Shown: positions 1-12,049, counted from the first letter of the stretch. The stretch: DNA of 64,000 nucleotides from Acanthoscelides obtectus (GCA_963669975.1 CAVLJG010000009.1:59443867-59507866), one strand, 5' to 3'. Numbers and translations: made by a program. The notes: generated by a model from the sequence alone, not told the origin.

Positions 1-1396
1 GCAAGAACATCTTGGAATCACGAAAATATTAATACTTTGTTTTTACTTGCAGGTGAAAGTCGGGTATTCAGTTGTGCCACCGCAGTGTGATTACTGGATT
101 GTAGATTTTTAACCCAATCTGGAACATCTTGACCCAACAAGGACGCACCCATAAGAAGATTATTTTGGTCGGTTTAATTTTTTTCATACCAATATAAGGA
201 TTGTTAGCAGCTTATTTAATATAATTTTTAAGATACTTTCACGAATACGTTATTAGTTCTACGGTAGTTTTCAAGTTGTGTTTGTTGAGTATTTTTCATG
301 ATAACACATTATTGTAAGTATTATGTACCCGCGTAAATTGTGCTCTGCTGCCTACATTTCTAGTTATAATTTGGAAAAAGCTAACCCTGTTCCCAGTTGG
401 TAGCTAATGTGACCTCAGAGTGTGGTTCTTTGTACTTTGGTCTTTGATACAAATGGTTGAGGTTTGGGCGCCACCTAGTTCCAAGAACTAGGAAAGAGAA
501 ATAACAAATAGTGCCTTTCAGCCAATAAAAACTTAAACTGACTGCCAAATGATGGGTTTCTGGAGCTAAACGCGACACAAATTCACAAGGCACAACATTT
601 ATTGAACGAAAACAGAAATTTAAAAAAAGACCTGGGAGACAAGCAAAAGGAAATTAAAAAACCCCAGCTCAATGGTTTCAAGCAAAAATAAAATAAAAAA
701 AAATCACCTTGGTAGGTGTTTGGCTATTACAGGATGGTGGGATCGTTTCATACACAAGAGAAGGGATAACTGCTATGGAGCCTCTCGATGGAAAGCTCAG
801 ACGCAAAGGTAACCAAGGGTAGGACGTCGGAGATGTAAATCAGACAACAAAATTCACTAATGGAGGCCGATTTCTATCAAAATCTCCACAACTCGGCAAA
901 TCGCAGCACTAGGTATGAAATTATTCACTAAGGCAGGTTGCGGCCGCTGAATTGCTACACGAGAGCACAGGAAAATAAACAGCCCAATTCATTATCAGTT
1001 TTCGTATTTAAGGTCGACGGAAATTATAACAAATGACCTCTAACGAGATGGAGAGAAGAGTACGATTTTCTACCATAGAATGATGATCTTTTGTTATAAA
1101 ATTAAAATTCAATATTTTTAAGAACTGTTATTCTAAATAAGAGAAACGTTGTAATAATTTACTGTAACAGCATTTAATGTTTTATTTTAATGAAACACCT
1201 ATTTCTGCAGTTTAAGTATGTAGAAGTATGTTGATCACCACGTTAGTTTTGAGTTAAGCGACTGATTTATAACATCGGCGTTGTATGTAGCTTTGCAGGC
1301 AAAACTATTCTATTCATCGGTTCACGTCAACGTCAAACGGGTAGCAAATATCCCTAGACATGAATCCTGAATTTATTTCATAATACAGTGTAATAA
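1..1396. other. No recognisable gene
   Basis: AT-rich sequence with frequent stops in all frames. The longest open frame, about 70 codons on the minus strand at 381-593, has no motif I recognise and no neighbour that would support it. I see nothing else here. Confidence 0.5.
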
Positions 1397-1418
1397 ATAT
1401 ATATATATATATATATAT
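1397..1418. repeat. (AT)n microsatellite
   Basis: About eleven uninterrupted AT units. A second, shorter AT tract follows at 1541-1553, so the two AT tracts bracket the hairpin at 1446-1553. Confidence 0.9.
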
Positions 1419-1445
1419 AGAGGGAATATGATCATGCGGAGAAAG

Positions 1446-1553
1446 GTATATAACAACGAGTAGGAAAATAATGGGCAAAATCCGCAAAAAGGACTTTCCT
1501 CCTTTTATGCGGATTTTGCCCATTATTTTCCTACTTGTTGATATATATATATA
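1446..1553. repeat. Near-perfect inverted repeat (hairpin)
   Basis: The left arm, about 1454-1493, and the right arm, about 1500-1540, are reverse complements over roughly 40 bp with only two or three differences, separated by about 6 bp. The symmetry continues outward into TATATA at both ends. The transcript would fold into a long hairpin. It could be a very small MITE or a decayed foldback element; no TIR family is recognisable. Confidence 0.8.
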
Positions 1554-1723
1554 TGACCCTTTTTTTGTTACTTGTGGGTCCATTTTGAACGGTCAAAATT
1601 AAAGAAAACTTGCCATGCTTACTTACGCACAAGTGAGTTTTTCTCATATTTATTTGTCTATAGCTAATCATCTAGATTATTGTATGTGACTGTTATTTTA
1701 TTCACGTGGTCAATAAGTCAATA

Positions 1724-1744
1724 AATATTATTGTATTGTATTGT
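1724..1744. repeat. (TATTG)n tract, possible LINE 3' tail
   Basis: An AATAAA signal followed by three imperfect TATTG units looks like the short tandem tail left by some non-LTR retrotransposons. No coding part is attached, so this is only suggestive. Confidence 0.3.
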
Positions 1745-1849
1745 TCCTTGCAAGGCCACATATGCACTGTTATGAAATAAGTTGATTTAAAAAAAAATTA
1801 ATAAGAGTCCTACAGAAATTATATTATAAACCTAAGTTTCAATAAAAAA

Positions 1850-2548
1850 TTGAAAAATAAATATCTGTATTTTGCGTTCATCGTCGTGATATTGGAGAGA
1901 GTAAGATTTTGTGAATGGTTGTTGCAAGAAAATGCTCGAAATACCCGTTTTACAGCTCATATTTTGGCTACCGATGAAGCTATTTTTACTCGTAATGGGA
2001 TAACCAATCTTCATAATAAACACGTTTGGCCCTTTGAAAATCCTCACGCAGTGGTCCAGACGCACTTCCAGCATCATTTTTCTTTAAACGTGTGGGCAGG
2101 TGTTGTCGATGAACGTCTAATTGGACCGTTGATATTGCCAGGTCGGATGGATGGTCTCCAGTATTTGGAATTTCTTCGGAATGATTTGCCGGTCCTTCTT
2201 GAAGATGTGCCATTGGCGGTCCGAGCACGGATGTGGTTTCTGCAGAATGGGGCACCTCCGAATTTTCGTTTAGAAGTTCGTGATTTTTTTAATTAGGTAT
2301 ACCAGATACGCTGAATCGAAAGGGGTACACCAATTGCATGGCCTCCACGGTCTCCCTATCTAAATCCTCTGGACTTCTTTTTATGGGTATACTTGAAAAA
2401 CGAGGTACACCGTACTCCAGTTCAGAATATTGACGAATTTCGTGACCGAATCACAGTAGCTGCCGATAATTTGAGCCTTCAGTGTCAGCCCAAGCCCAAG
2501 CTTGCATTGCAGTCAATGGAAACAATTTTGAACAGCTTTTATTGGTAA
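1850..2548 (+). pseudogene. Mariner-like transposase, 5'-truncated and frameshifted
   Basis: This was a DDE/D transposase of the IS630-Tc1-mariner superfamily, the type that carries a long insect-specific helix-turn-helix. The first catalytic Asp lies in ATDEAIF. NVWAG and IGPLILPGR follow. The second catalytic block reads QNGAPPNF where relatives have QDGAPPHF, so the Asp and His are both lost. After a stop at 2294 the third block appears in another frame as WPPRSPYLNPLDFFLW (third Asp in PLDFF), and the C-terminus runs to 2548. The N-terminal DNA-binding region is missing. It is dead: truncated, frameshifted and lacking a catalytic residue. A TIR end follows at 2653-2665. Confidence 0.75.
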
Positions 2549-2652
2549 GTGAACTGTTAAACTGTATTATTTTATTATCTCGATTTCTGTAGGACTTTTA
2601 TAAAAAAATTTTGTGGTGTGCATGTGTGATTAAAATTTGTCGGATAAGTTGT

Positions 2653-2665
2653 GAAACACCCTATA
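2653..2665 (+). repeat. Right TIR end of the mariner-like fragment
   Basis: GAAACACCCTATA lies about 100 bp after the transposase stop. It is one change from the GAAACACCCTGTA form typical of these elements and is followed by TT rather than a clean TA. No left partner is visible, in keeping with 5' truncation. Confidence 0.5.
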
Positions 2666-4750
2666 TTAACCAATATGCCTACACAAATGCAAACTGTCAA
2701 GACGACAGATATGCAGATTGTCAAGCTTTGGTATCTTTTTTAGATAAAATATCCAATAGACCAATCACTCATAATCAAAACCCATCATATCCCTCTTCTT
2801 CTTCTTCTAAAAGAGCCTATAGAATTGTGTAAACAAGTACGGTCTTCCACTTAAAAAGATATTTTTGATGTGTGACAAAATTAATTGTGACTATTTTAGA
2901 AATATGTCCTCGGATACTATGTATAATAAGCAGTAAATAGTTTTCTTAGATGAAATTTTATTTATGAGCACCGCTCCGTTGTTGTATGTTTGGGACACCC
3001 CTGTATATCATGGAAACGCTTCATGATAAGCCCATGAGTCATTTCCGTAAGGTCAGGCTCCCTCTTATGTCCTAATCAATGATCTAATTTGCAATAAAAA
3101 TGAATATTTTATAAGCTACATAATAAAATAAAGTAAATTAAGAAATAAGTTTTTATTTGTTGTGGTAGCATTCCATAATCCAGCTTATTACCTGGGGCCT
3201 TACTGCCCGCGGTTGAGAAGAAAAAACTCTCACAATCGCACTGGTAGTACCTTAATATTTGTAATTTATAAAAGCAATGCATTTCCAAGATGACTAAAGC
3301 CTAGTACAAGAGACTGTAGTTGTATTTTACATGCATTATTCAACAACTTTCTGTGACAAATAATTCTGAAAAAAAGGAATTTATCTAAAATAGAGAGCAC
3401 TATTTAAAAATGTGCTGGAAGATTAGGAAGTCGGAAGACGTTGGATCTATTGTATCCATTCTGAAGATATTGAAACAGGTCAGTTATATACTGACCATCC
3501 AGTGTGCATGAACGACTATTCTATATTTTCGACATCGTAAATCCAGAGTCGCTTGACATTCGTACGACGTAACACGCCCTTGATTGATGAAAATTATAAT
3601 GATTACAACGTAGCTTTGATTAAAGCCTTAATGAACTTATCAGTATCAATTACTGGCCACCGGTCTGGTTCAGTGATCCTCGTGACGATGAATAATTGAG
3701 TTAGACAATCCAGGGTCACTGACGTTTGATTATGGCATCTACCGTGTATACACTCTCCACAGACAACTAAATAAAGTGTTACCTCCAACTTTGAAAGGCG
3801 AAGTATCCGCAAAACTACAAGAAAAGTTTTCAAAAGTTAGCAAGAAGTGTATCGACCTTGCTTGATTGACACAGAAATCTACGGTCTGGCTTTTAAAAAC
3901 GATTCGCTTATAAAGCTTCGAATACGGCATATCTTTATGTTATATTAACTTTTCACACAGCACCACCTCATGCATTATTTGAAGCTTTTGATGAGGTAAC
4001 TTATTAACGAATTATATTAACTAAAAACTAATTTAATACTGTTTCAAGGATACACTGTTAGTTACAGGAATTCGTGAACTAGATGGTACTTTACAAACAG
4101 GGTTGCATTTTATCTTACTTTCCACGCGATTGGCATAGGACTGTAATCGAGAATAATTTTGAAAGTGAGAAACTGGGTATTATATATGTACATACATCAT
4201 GAAAGCATCCTGTTTTGATGATGATTGGTCACACAAGGTTACTAACATTTCAAGGACGAGAAAGCTTTGTAGTTAAAATAGAAATTGCCCAATTTTTGGT
4301 TTATAGAATCTTGCTTATTTTTAAAAATGTTTATAGGCAACCAAACCCAGTAATTTGACGCATCTATCAATACATATTCCACACATCACAGATTTCGTAA
4401 CAGGGGCCTCTCAAGAAAGTTATAAAAATATCCATTTTTTTGGCCATTGGGCAATCCTAGGTTCAGAATAAATTGAATCTAGAGCCTCCTACTTAAAAAG
4501 CTTTACCGCGCGTGAAACTCGGGTAATTCCCGAGTCTTCGATCATTTCTGTTTTTTTGAGTTTTGTAGAAAAAATATGTTTAGTGAGCTAATAGATAAGG
4601 AGCTTCAGGCAAGTGACTATACACATCAATTTAGTTATCCTTGTGTGGTTATTAACAATAACTTTTTTGGGAGTACTATCGTCACCATCCAATTTTCTAT
4701 TTTACAGACTGCCCCTCTTTTACCCCAACATTAAGTTCCTTCACTATTCA
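2666..4750. other. No gene; one isolated TIR-like motif
   Basis: About 2 kb without a recognisable coding region. GGGACACCCCTGTA at 2992-3005 resembles another mariner-like right end, but its left partner was not found. Open frames here are below 80 codons and without motifs. Confidence 0.45.
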
Positions 4751-4971
4751 CCAAGGCCACCGGATTAAGCGGCTCTTGACTTTTTTCATGGGGATTTTTG
4801 AATGCCAACAAACCAAATACTGTAGAACAGATGAAGGACAATATCACGGAAGCGTTTGAAAATACTCCTCCCGTAACCTACCATAAAGTGATGAAAAATG
4901 TAATAAATAGGGCTCAGGTTGGCGCGGCTTCTAGAGGTGGACATTTGCTTGATATTATTTTTCATACCTAA
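4751..4971 (+). pseudogene. Mariner-like transposase, C-terminal remnant
   Basis: The fragment opens with PRPPD and LDFF (remains of the SPDLxPLDFFLWG block, now holding a stop and a frameshift), then runs as an open frame with WGFLNANKPNTVEQMKDNI and a typical C-terminal helix region to the TAA at 4969-4971. Only about 75 residues survive, so the first two catalytic residues are gone. A TIR end at 5067-5078 shows this is the right end of an element whose left part has been deleted. It belongs to the same broad group as the fragment at 1.85-2.55 kb but not to the same copy. Confidence 0.7.
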
Positions 4972-5066
4972 TTTCTAAGTTTCAATAAAAGATTAAGATG
5001 AAAAAAATGGACGGATTTTATTTCATTCCACAAATATTCAAGATACCAACCAGTCAGTTACATATC

Positions 5067-5078
5067 GGCCACCCTGTA
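5067..5078 (+). repeat. Right TIR end of the mariner-like remnant
   Basis: GGCCACCCTGTA followed by TA about 100 bp after the transposase stop is the expected right terminus of a TA-inserting element. A similar CCACCCTGTA occurs at 53231-53240. Confidence 0.5.
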
Positions 5079-6072
5079 TAAAGCCTTCTGGTGGTGTTGA
5101 GGTTACCTGAAGGGAAAAAAATAATTTCATTTGATAACTCACTTAAATCTACTCCAATTAGTCAAGAAAGGGATACTGGAACTCTATCATTCTGAAGTAA
5201 CTTTCATGGCACAGGAAAATCAGACAATTCAACCAGGCGTTTCAGAATTTCTAATACAGACATATGACTAAATATGTGGTGCCTAGTTTTCCCACAAGCA
5301 GGCTGGTTAAAAGCTGGTAACTTGAGCCAATCTCATTTGCCAAACTTTTTGAAGGTGATTCGAATCTCATAGGATCATTGAATGTTCTCTAAAAGAAGTG
5401 GTGTGTGCTTGTTACCCCACTATGTTTTTCGCCACGTACCCTTTTTTCGTTGAGCACGAGTCTTAGGTCAAAACCGCGAGTCGGTAGACAAATACGAAAG
5501 TAGTTTCGGCATTAAGTTCGCACATTTTAGCATTTTTGCATCTCGCAAAGACGTCTGAAGTGATGCACATCCACCAAAAATACCAAAATGTTTAATTCCG
5601 ATGTCTAGCTTTCTTTTATATTTGTCCATAATTTCCGAGTCTGTTTAGAGGAAAAAATACATGAGCAAAATATAGTGAGCTTACACCATTTTTTATTTGT
5701 TTGGGGAACTGTTGATCGTTTTTATGGGTTTCCTCTAAAATTTGTCCACCGACCCCCCAATTTTGACTTCAGATTCGTGTTCAGCGTGAAAAAGTATGTT
5801 GGAACAGCATAATTGGACCTCAATTACACAAAACTTTTATATTTTGTGGGCCTGTGTTATTATTCAATGATTGTAAAGAGTAATGAACGGTATACAATTT
5901 TGGATGTACTTGTAAGAAGGTTGAAGAAGCAGTATTTATTTTTTCAATATTCAGTTCAGAGACATTTATAATTTGAAATTAGTAAGTACAGTGGGAATTT
6001 CAATAAAATTCAAATGAAAATATCCTCTTGGTAATTCTGCCATATAGTCTAATCAAATTAACAAATTTTCCT
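5079..6072. other. No recognisable gene
   Basis: AT-rich sequence without a supported coding region. The right boundary is the start of the large inverted repeat at 6073. Confidence 0.45.
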
Positions 6073-7335
6073 GAAATAATTGTAAAGTCTGGTTTTATTT
6101 GTACAACTTGTGTGAAAACTTTTTATTCGACAACAAAGAATCGAAAGTGTTGACAAGACGGAAAAAACTTTTCAAATCACATTTTTATGTAATTATGAGA
6201 CCTTCAAAATGAGACCTCACGTAAAAAGATCCGACTAATAGCAAACATGTTATGGCTGAAAAACGAGGCAAAATGTAGTTTTCGGTACTTGTTGGTCATG
6301 CGACCAAAATTTTACGCAACTATTTGAAACTCTTTAAATCCGTAGGATTCATGCTTCTAAACAACAACAAAACTGTAGTATATTGGTCAAGTACTTTTTG
6401 AGAATTCCGAATTGTTCATCCCAAAACACCTGTTTTCCGGCCATCGCTACCAGTTTATTGAGCAATATACAGGGTTCGTTCGTAGAGCATTTAATAGCAA
6501 AATACTTGTGCTTACCTTGCCTATATGAATCACAAACCATTCCGACAGATAAATGTTATTTTTTATGCGAAACACAAAGGTTACGTTTTTTTCGTCTAAA
6601 CAAATTCAAACATTTCGTATATGTGAGTAATTGAACAAAGGCGCTACGTTATCCGAAAAACATACGTTACTATAGATATTTTAAAACAAAGCGGATGTGT
6701 CTATCATCTTTTGTTGCGAATTACTCACAAATACCGAATTTTTGAAATTGTTTAGAAGAAAAAAGATGTAAGCCATTATTTTTGCATAAAAATGACATTT
6801 ATCTGGCGGAATAGTTTGGGATTCGTATCTGCAAGGTAAACTATTGTATTTTGCTATAAAATGCCCTTTGAACTAACCCCGTATGTTGCTCAATAAACTA
6901 GTAGTGATGGACGGAACACAGGTGTTTTGAGATAAACAATTAGAAATTCTCAAATACTACTTAACCAATCTACTCCAATTTCGTTGTGGTTACTGAAGTA
7001 TGAATCCTACGAATTTGAAGAATTTCAAGTATCTGCGATAAACCATCGTCGCATTACCAAGGAGTGCCAAAACCTGCAGTTTGTCGGATCTTTTTACATG
7101 TGTTGTCATTCTGTAAGTCTCATAAATTCATTAAAATCTTGTATGCAGAGTTTTTTCGTTTCTGCCAACACTTTCGATTGAATCCAAAAAAACAGGTTTT
7201 CTCATTATTTAATGTCGAATAAAAAGTTTTCGAACAAAAATTGGTGTACCTATTTTATACGTCCATGTTTTAAATATCCTGTTGAACAACTTGCACCAAT
7301 AAAACCGGACCTTTGAATTATTTCGCAAACCAGGG
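6073..7335. repeat. Large palindrome (foldback-like), arms of about 570-620 bp
   Basis: The left arm (about 6073-6640) and the right arm (about 6712-7335) are diverged reverse complements, roughly 75-80 per cent identical by eye, around a spacer of about 70 bp. Matching landmarks include the block around AGTTTATTGAGCAA (6450-6465) and its complement at 6888-6901, GTGAGTAATT (6621-6630) against AATTACTCAC (6719-6728), and GAAATAATT at the left edge against AATTATTTCG at the right. Short open frames here are mirror shadows of one another. No transposase is present. About 60 bp like the outer edge recurs near 23920-23970, which suggests a dispersed family. Confidence 0.7.
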
Positions 7336-8065
7336 GTATTTTCATCTAATATGGTTATACTAATATGGTTGAACATTTTCGTATATTTTAGACTTAATCA
7401 TTTTTTGGCGTGGTGAAAAATGTTTCATAGAAGGGCTGGTCCCAAATACTTTCTCCATTTTTTAGCTTGTCTTGTACTAGCTCATCTGGATCACAGTTCT
7501 ATACGGAGTTATTCGAAGGTCGATATTACTCAATTATTGAGCCTGCGAAGAGAGGTATTGTGTAACGGCAACAAACTTCTATATTAGACTTGAGTGAGAT
7601 CCGAAATATCCCTTAATCGCATTTGTTTCCTAAACGTACTTTTCTGATATATTCTCTTAGCTTGTTTGTAGTAAAGAGGCTTGTCATGTGTGTGAGATTT
7701 ATAAATATCCTGTCTTTATTAGCCTTAATTTATCATCTGAAAGTTCGCAGATCGATTTCAACTAAATAGAGGCTTGCGAAGGTACCAACAAGAAGTTGGC
7801 CTGAATTGTTCCAACAAAAGTAGTAAAAAAATGTTAGCTACTCAAAATACACATGGCACCGAAAGCTTTTGATCTATTACTCGGGTACTTTGGAAACTTT
7901 CAAAGAACGCAACAAGTTTTTCATGAGTTTAAACACTCATTTGATATAGCACTTACTTGTAAAGATCTAAGTCAGTTCACCGACAAGATACAGCAATTTT
8001 TCGATTAAAACTGTATTCTGGGGTGCAATTTCAAAGATGCGTCCGGAGTAAATCTGCTTCAGTGA
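7336..8065. other. No recognisable gene
   Basis: No coding motif, TIR or tail seen in about 700 bp between the palindrome and the Tc1-like fragment. Confidence 0.4.
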
Positions 8066-8217
8066 CCCCCTCAATCTCCAGACCTTTCGCTCCTCGAACA
8101 TGTATGGGACATGATGGGAAGAATAATTCACCGCGCTCTACACAAACATTGGATGCTCTAAAAAACCATATTCAAATGGCCTGGATTACAATACACCATA
8201 AGACATCAATCACTTAA
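8066..8217 (+). pseudogene. Tc1-like transposase, C-terminal fragment
   Basis: Reading from 8066 the frame gives PPQSPDLSLLEHVWDMMGR, the third catalytic block of Tc1-type (DD34E) transposases. The Glu is kept in LLEHVW. It then gives RALHKHW and meets a TAA. Only about 50 residues are recognisable and no TIR is attached. The block resembles the end of the elements at 12.8 and 36.6 kb without being a recent copy of them. Confidence 0.6.
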
Positions 8218-8265
8218 TCAAGTAAAAGCCGTGACGACTTATCGAAGGTATTATTAACATTAAGA

Positions 8266-8757
8266 TTGGATACTATTTTTCGAAATTACGTCACGCAATT
8301 GTGGAGTAAACTCATCCAGTCTTATGGTGAGGCTCATGACGTTGCTCTTGACATCATGAAAGCGTTCAATCAGCTGTGGGACGCTGCCCTCTTCAGCAAA
8401 CTTCCATTCGATGGACTCCCAGAAAAGCTTTGCAGATGGGTGGCTGACTGTATCACTAGCCGCAAGATATCCGTCGTAATTGACGGGTTCTCCTCTTCAT
8501 CACACAACGTCAACGCGGGTGTTCTCCTGGGATCGGTCTTGGCCCCGATACTGTTTCTCTTACATATCAACGACCTCCGTTCCTGTACGATCAACCCAAT
8601 CCACAGCTTCGCTGTTGACAGCACTCTACATGCAGGAATTTAGAGTGACAAGCCGATCTCTACCGCTGAGCTGGAAAAAAGATTGCTAGCGACGACATCC
8701 TCTCTGACAAGAGACCTGGAGGCTATCACTGCTTGGGGACGCAACAATCTTGTACAG
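8266..8757 (+). pseudogene. LINE reverse transcriptase fragment (copy 1 of 3)
   Basis: The frame carries middle RT motifs of a Jockey/CR1-type non-LTR retrotransposon: VALDIMKAFNQLW (relatives have DITKAFDQLW), KLPFDGLPEKLCRWVA, and VLLGSVLAPILFLLHINDL, the GVPQGSVLxPxLF block. The catalytic FADD is degraded to FAVDS and the frame stops at 8641. In a second frame the thumb-side block EAITAWGRNNLVQF continues to about 8757. It is closely related to 39.5-40.5 kb and 62.3-62.8 kb. No 5' end, endonuclease or tail is present. Confidence 0.8.
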
Positions 8758-8843
8758 TTCAAAAAACAAATGTGTAAGTACGTTAAATAATGCAGGTATT
8801 ACAATGGAGCTGAGTATTCCAATTTATATTTTTCTAGGTCTAA

Positions 8844-9178
8844 GGCCCGTATCGTCAGTCGTCCCTGCAATTGTAGGACGCGTTTATGGCCTCCTTGATT
8901 GTCATACCCTTTCTCTCCTTCAAAAATTTCTAGATTACACTTGTCCCGTGTCAGCGTCAGCGCTCTCCTATTGTGAAGCTATGTTTTCTTTTTAAATTGT
9001 AGGAAATTTCAGGCTGATAAAACATGATATAACTCAAAAGCAAGCACAATTTGATGCAAATAGATGTTTGTGACATAACCTCAAAATAGAGCGCTGACAC
9101 GGAGAAGTAGAAAGCTATGACAATCAAGGAGGCCATAAAGGCGCCCTACAATTGTAGGGACGACTAGCGATACGGGCC
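8844..9178. mobile_element. MITE, Harbinger-like, with TAA duplication
   Basis: A 335-bp non-coding element with TIRs of about 65 bp. The left end starts GGCCCGTATCG and the right end finishes CGATACGGGCC; similarity continues through the TTGTAGG and GGCCTCCTTGATTGTCATA blocks. It is flanked on both sides by TAA (8841-8843 and 9179-9181). A 3-bp TWA duplication and a G-rich terminus are hallmarks of PIF/Harbinger elements, and a Harbinger element with coding remains lies at 54.6-58.7 kb. The interior has no coding capacity. Confidence 0.85.
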
Positions 9179-9181
9179 TAA

Positions 9182-10119
9182 GACTCTGCTAAATTATTCA
9201 GACAATTTTTGATATCAAACTGATTGTACTTACAATATTTCTCCTTAAATGCTGTTCACATATACATACAGGCATGATAAACACACATTGCTTTGGATTC
9301 AATGATTTTTAATGTTATTTTTTTTTCAACTGTTTGATGTTGGGGGAGATATATTTTGTGTATCTTGATAAAACGGCAGTAAAAATCCAATAATTGCAGT
9401 TATACATTCAGTTACGCCTCCTGGATGGATTCACGTTCAAATGCTAAAATTCATATTAATCAGGTCAGGTAGCAGGTATACTTTCTGCAACTATATGAAA
9501 GGAATTCATGGTTTTCAAAGAGTAAAATATATCTGCTTACATATTTATATTCTACTAGTTTCAACGCGAACAAACTGTCCAGGAATAGAAGCGGCACATG
9601 TTTCTGTGCAGAAACGTAGCGAAATGATGTACTAGATGGAATATATTACGCTTGAATTGATCGCACAAAGCATGCTTACTTCCTTCCTTTGACAAATGAT
9701 GCAGAATGTTGTATGAAAGATGCACTTTGATGTTTACTTATCTTACTCAATATGAATAAAAGACGTTTTATAAGTGTAGACGGCTGACGAGATCATATAC
9801 CTACATTGTCCCCCCGCCTTATTTGCGGAACGGGTCAAGTTAGCAAGCTGATACTAGGGATGATAAAATTAATACTTAAACATTATATTCCAGGGTAAAA
9901 GTGACAGTTGCGAATTTTAAGGTGGCGATGGGACGCCATCATTTTGAAGAAATGTGTCATCCTTGGGTCTATCGCTTGACGGCGTTTTAATTGGTCGAAA
10001 AGATTTTAATAAACCCTTTTTCGATGAATGTACAGGGTGTTCCGCTATAAATTGAACAATTTCTTTGTATGACTGACCATTTCGAGATAAACATTTCGTT
10101 TAAAGGTTTTAAGGTCTTA
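9182..10119. other. No gene; one solitary TIR-like motif
   Basis: Nothing coding is recognised. TACAGGGTGTTCCGC at 10031-10045 looks like the left end of a mariner-like element, about 90 bp before the true left end at 10120. It may be a remnant of an older insertion. Confidence 0.4.
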
Positions 10120-11948
10120 TACAGGGTGTTCCTTAGTGATTTGCGAATATTTGACTGTGAATCTGCATGAAAAATTAATGTTAGTTTGCTTTATGATCCA
10201 AAAATGTTTCCTTACAAAACCTCGGGGTGTTGAAGTTTTAGGAAAAAATGTAAATTAATTAATATTTTCAGAACCGCTTCAAATATTTCACTGATATTTA
10301 GTACGTAGTGAAAGTTGATAAAGATGCATATTTTTCAATGCAAAAATAATTTTTAGCTTTAACGGTGCCGCGTGTACGGGTATTCACGATATTTTTTAAG
10401 AAAAAAATGGTACGCCAATGGCTTTTTACCAAATAAAAATTATTTTTGATTTTCCCGTTTAATTTAAAACAAATGCTTTCTGTTGCATTGTTTATTTTCG
10501 ATGCGCCATTTATGAGTAAAAAAATAAAAACAGTTCTATTGTCTAACGTGCAAAATTATTATTAATTTAATTGGAAAAATTAAACACATTAGGGGTAATG
10601 AACAACAACAACTAACAACATAAACATAACACTAAAACCTACGAAATGATTACAAAATTTGTTGAAAATGGCCCCTTTCACTGAGTATGCATGCTTCCGC
10701 CCTCCTTCTCATGGATTTGCGCACTCGTTGAAATATCCCTGAAATCTAAACTGTTGAGGTCTGGAGACCTTGGTGGCCATTCTTTGTGTTGGAAATGGGT
10801 TTCGGTTACGGCATAGGGATTTTGTTCTGCCCACAAATGATTATTGTGGAAATTTTGAATGGTATTTCGAGGAAAATTAGCTTCGTCCGTGAACAGAATC
10901 ATTGATTCAAATTGCGGATTTTGTGTAATTTGTTGAAGACACCACTGACAAAAGGTCACACGCCTTGGAAAATCAATGGGAAGTGATGCCTGTGCTCTTA
11001 AAATATGGTAAGAATATAACAGAAAATCCACTAAAACTCTCCAAATAATTGGATGGCAAATATTTAAGTGTCTAGCGATCTTTCTCGAAATCGTTTCAGG
11101 ATGTTCTTCGACTTCGTGCAGCATTGTTTCCTCAATTTCAGGTGTTCTCACGCTTAGAGGTCTACCTTCAGATGTTCCTCTTTGGACAGAACCAGTTTCA
11201 ACAAGACGACGATAAATAACAGAAAAGGTTCGACTATCTGGCAAAGCACGATCGGGATGTCTCTGGTGATAAATGCGTCTGACTTGCTCAGCGCTACCGT
11301 CTGCAAAGCCATATACGTAGTGCATTTCCGCCATTTCTGCACTTGAATAATTAACATTATTAACAAGATTGTAAGAACTAAATAATGAAAAAGATGTCAC
11401 AGCGAACAGACTTGAATAACAGAGACTTGTCAGATGTCAAAAGCCAGTGACATATTCCAGAGCAACTAGATATTTATTGCTAAATTGCATTCTTCAATTA
11501 TTAAATTAATTTTCTCGGACAATAGAACGCTTTTTAATTCTTTACTCAAAAATGGCGCATCGAAGGAAAACAATTTAAGAGAGATCATTTGTTTTAAATT
11601 GAACAAGGATTTCAAAAATAATGCGTATTTGGCAAAAAACCATTGGCGTACCATTTTTTTTAACATCGAAGTCAATACCCGTACGCACGCCACTGTTAAA
11701 GCTAAAAATGATTTTTGCATTGATAAATAAGCAAATTTATTAACTTTCACTACGTACTAAATATCAGTGAAATATCTGAAGCGGTTCTGATAATATTAAT
11801 TAATTTCTATTTTTTTCCTAAAACATCAACACCCCGAGTTTTTGTAAGGAAACATTTTTGGACCATAGTTTATGAAGCAAACTAACATTAATTTTTCATA
11901 TAGATTCACACCCTTAAATGTTTGCGTATCATTAAGGATGACCGTGTA
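10120..11948 (-). mobile_element. Mariner-like element A, very long TIRs
   Basis: The element starts TACAGGGTGTTCC and ends at the degenerate complement ACCGTGTA, flanked by TA on both sides. Its TIRs are about 430-450 bp (10120-10560 and about 11500-11948) and align over nearly their whole length with roughly 85-90 per cent identity by eye. Total length is 1.83 kb. The single gene is on the minus strand and internally deleted. Element B at 18238-20159 is a sister copy. Confidence 0.85.
10678..11400 (-). pseudogene. Mariner-like transposase with internal deletion (element A)
   Basis: The frame is open for 240 residues, but the protein lacks its catalytic core. The N-terminus holds the insect-type helix-turn-helix region: EMAEMHYVYGFADGSAEQV, then the cut-and-join linker LVETGSVQRGTSEGRP and a second helix bundle with RKIARHLNICHPIIWRVL. 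The first catalytic Asp is in ILFTDEANFPRN. After THFQHK the frame jumps straight to EWPPRSPDLNSLDF, so the segment holding the second catalytic Asp (about 80-90 residues) is deleted in frame. The C-terminus diverges into a short unrelated tail. The true start may be the internal Met of MAEMHYVYG, where relatives begin. It cannot be an active enzyme, but it keeps DNA-binding parts. Confidence 0.8.
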
Positions 11949-12049
11949 TAGTACTAGGAATGCTGAGGTCTACTGTGGATAGTTTGAGAACTAGCCAAAA
12001 ATTCTGGTTAATTTATGTAATATTGCTGTTGGCGCTAAATCTTGTACAG

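Noticed and set aside
381..593. 70-codon minus-strand open frame as a small gene
   Set aside because: No motif, no start context or neighbour that supports it; a frame of this length is common by chance.
6349..6634. Two overlapping opposite open frames as genes
   Set aside because: They lie in one arm of the large palindrome and are explained by its symmetry.
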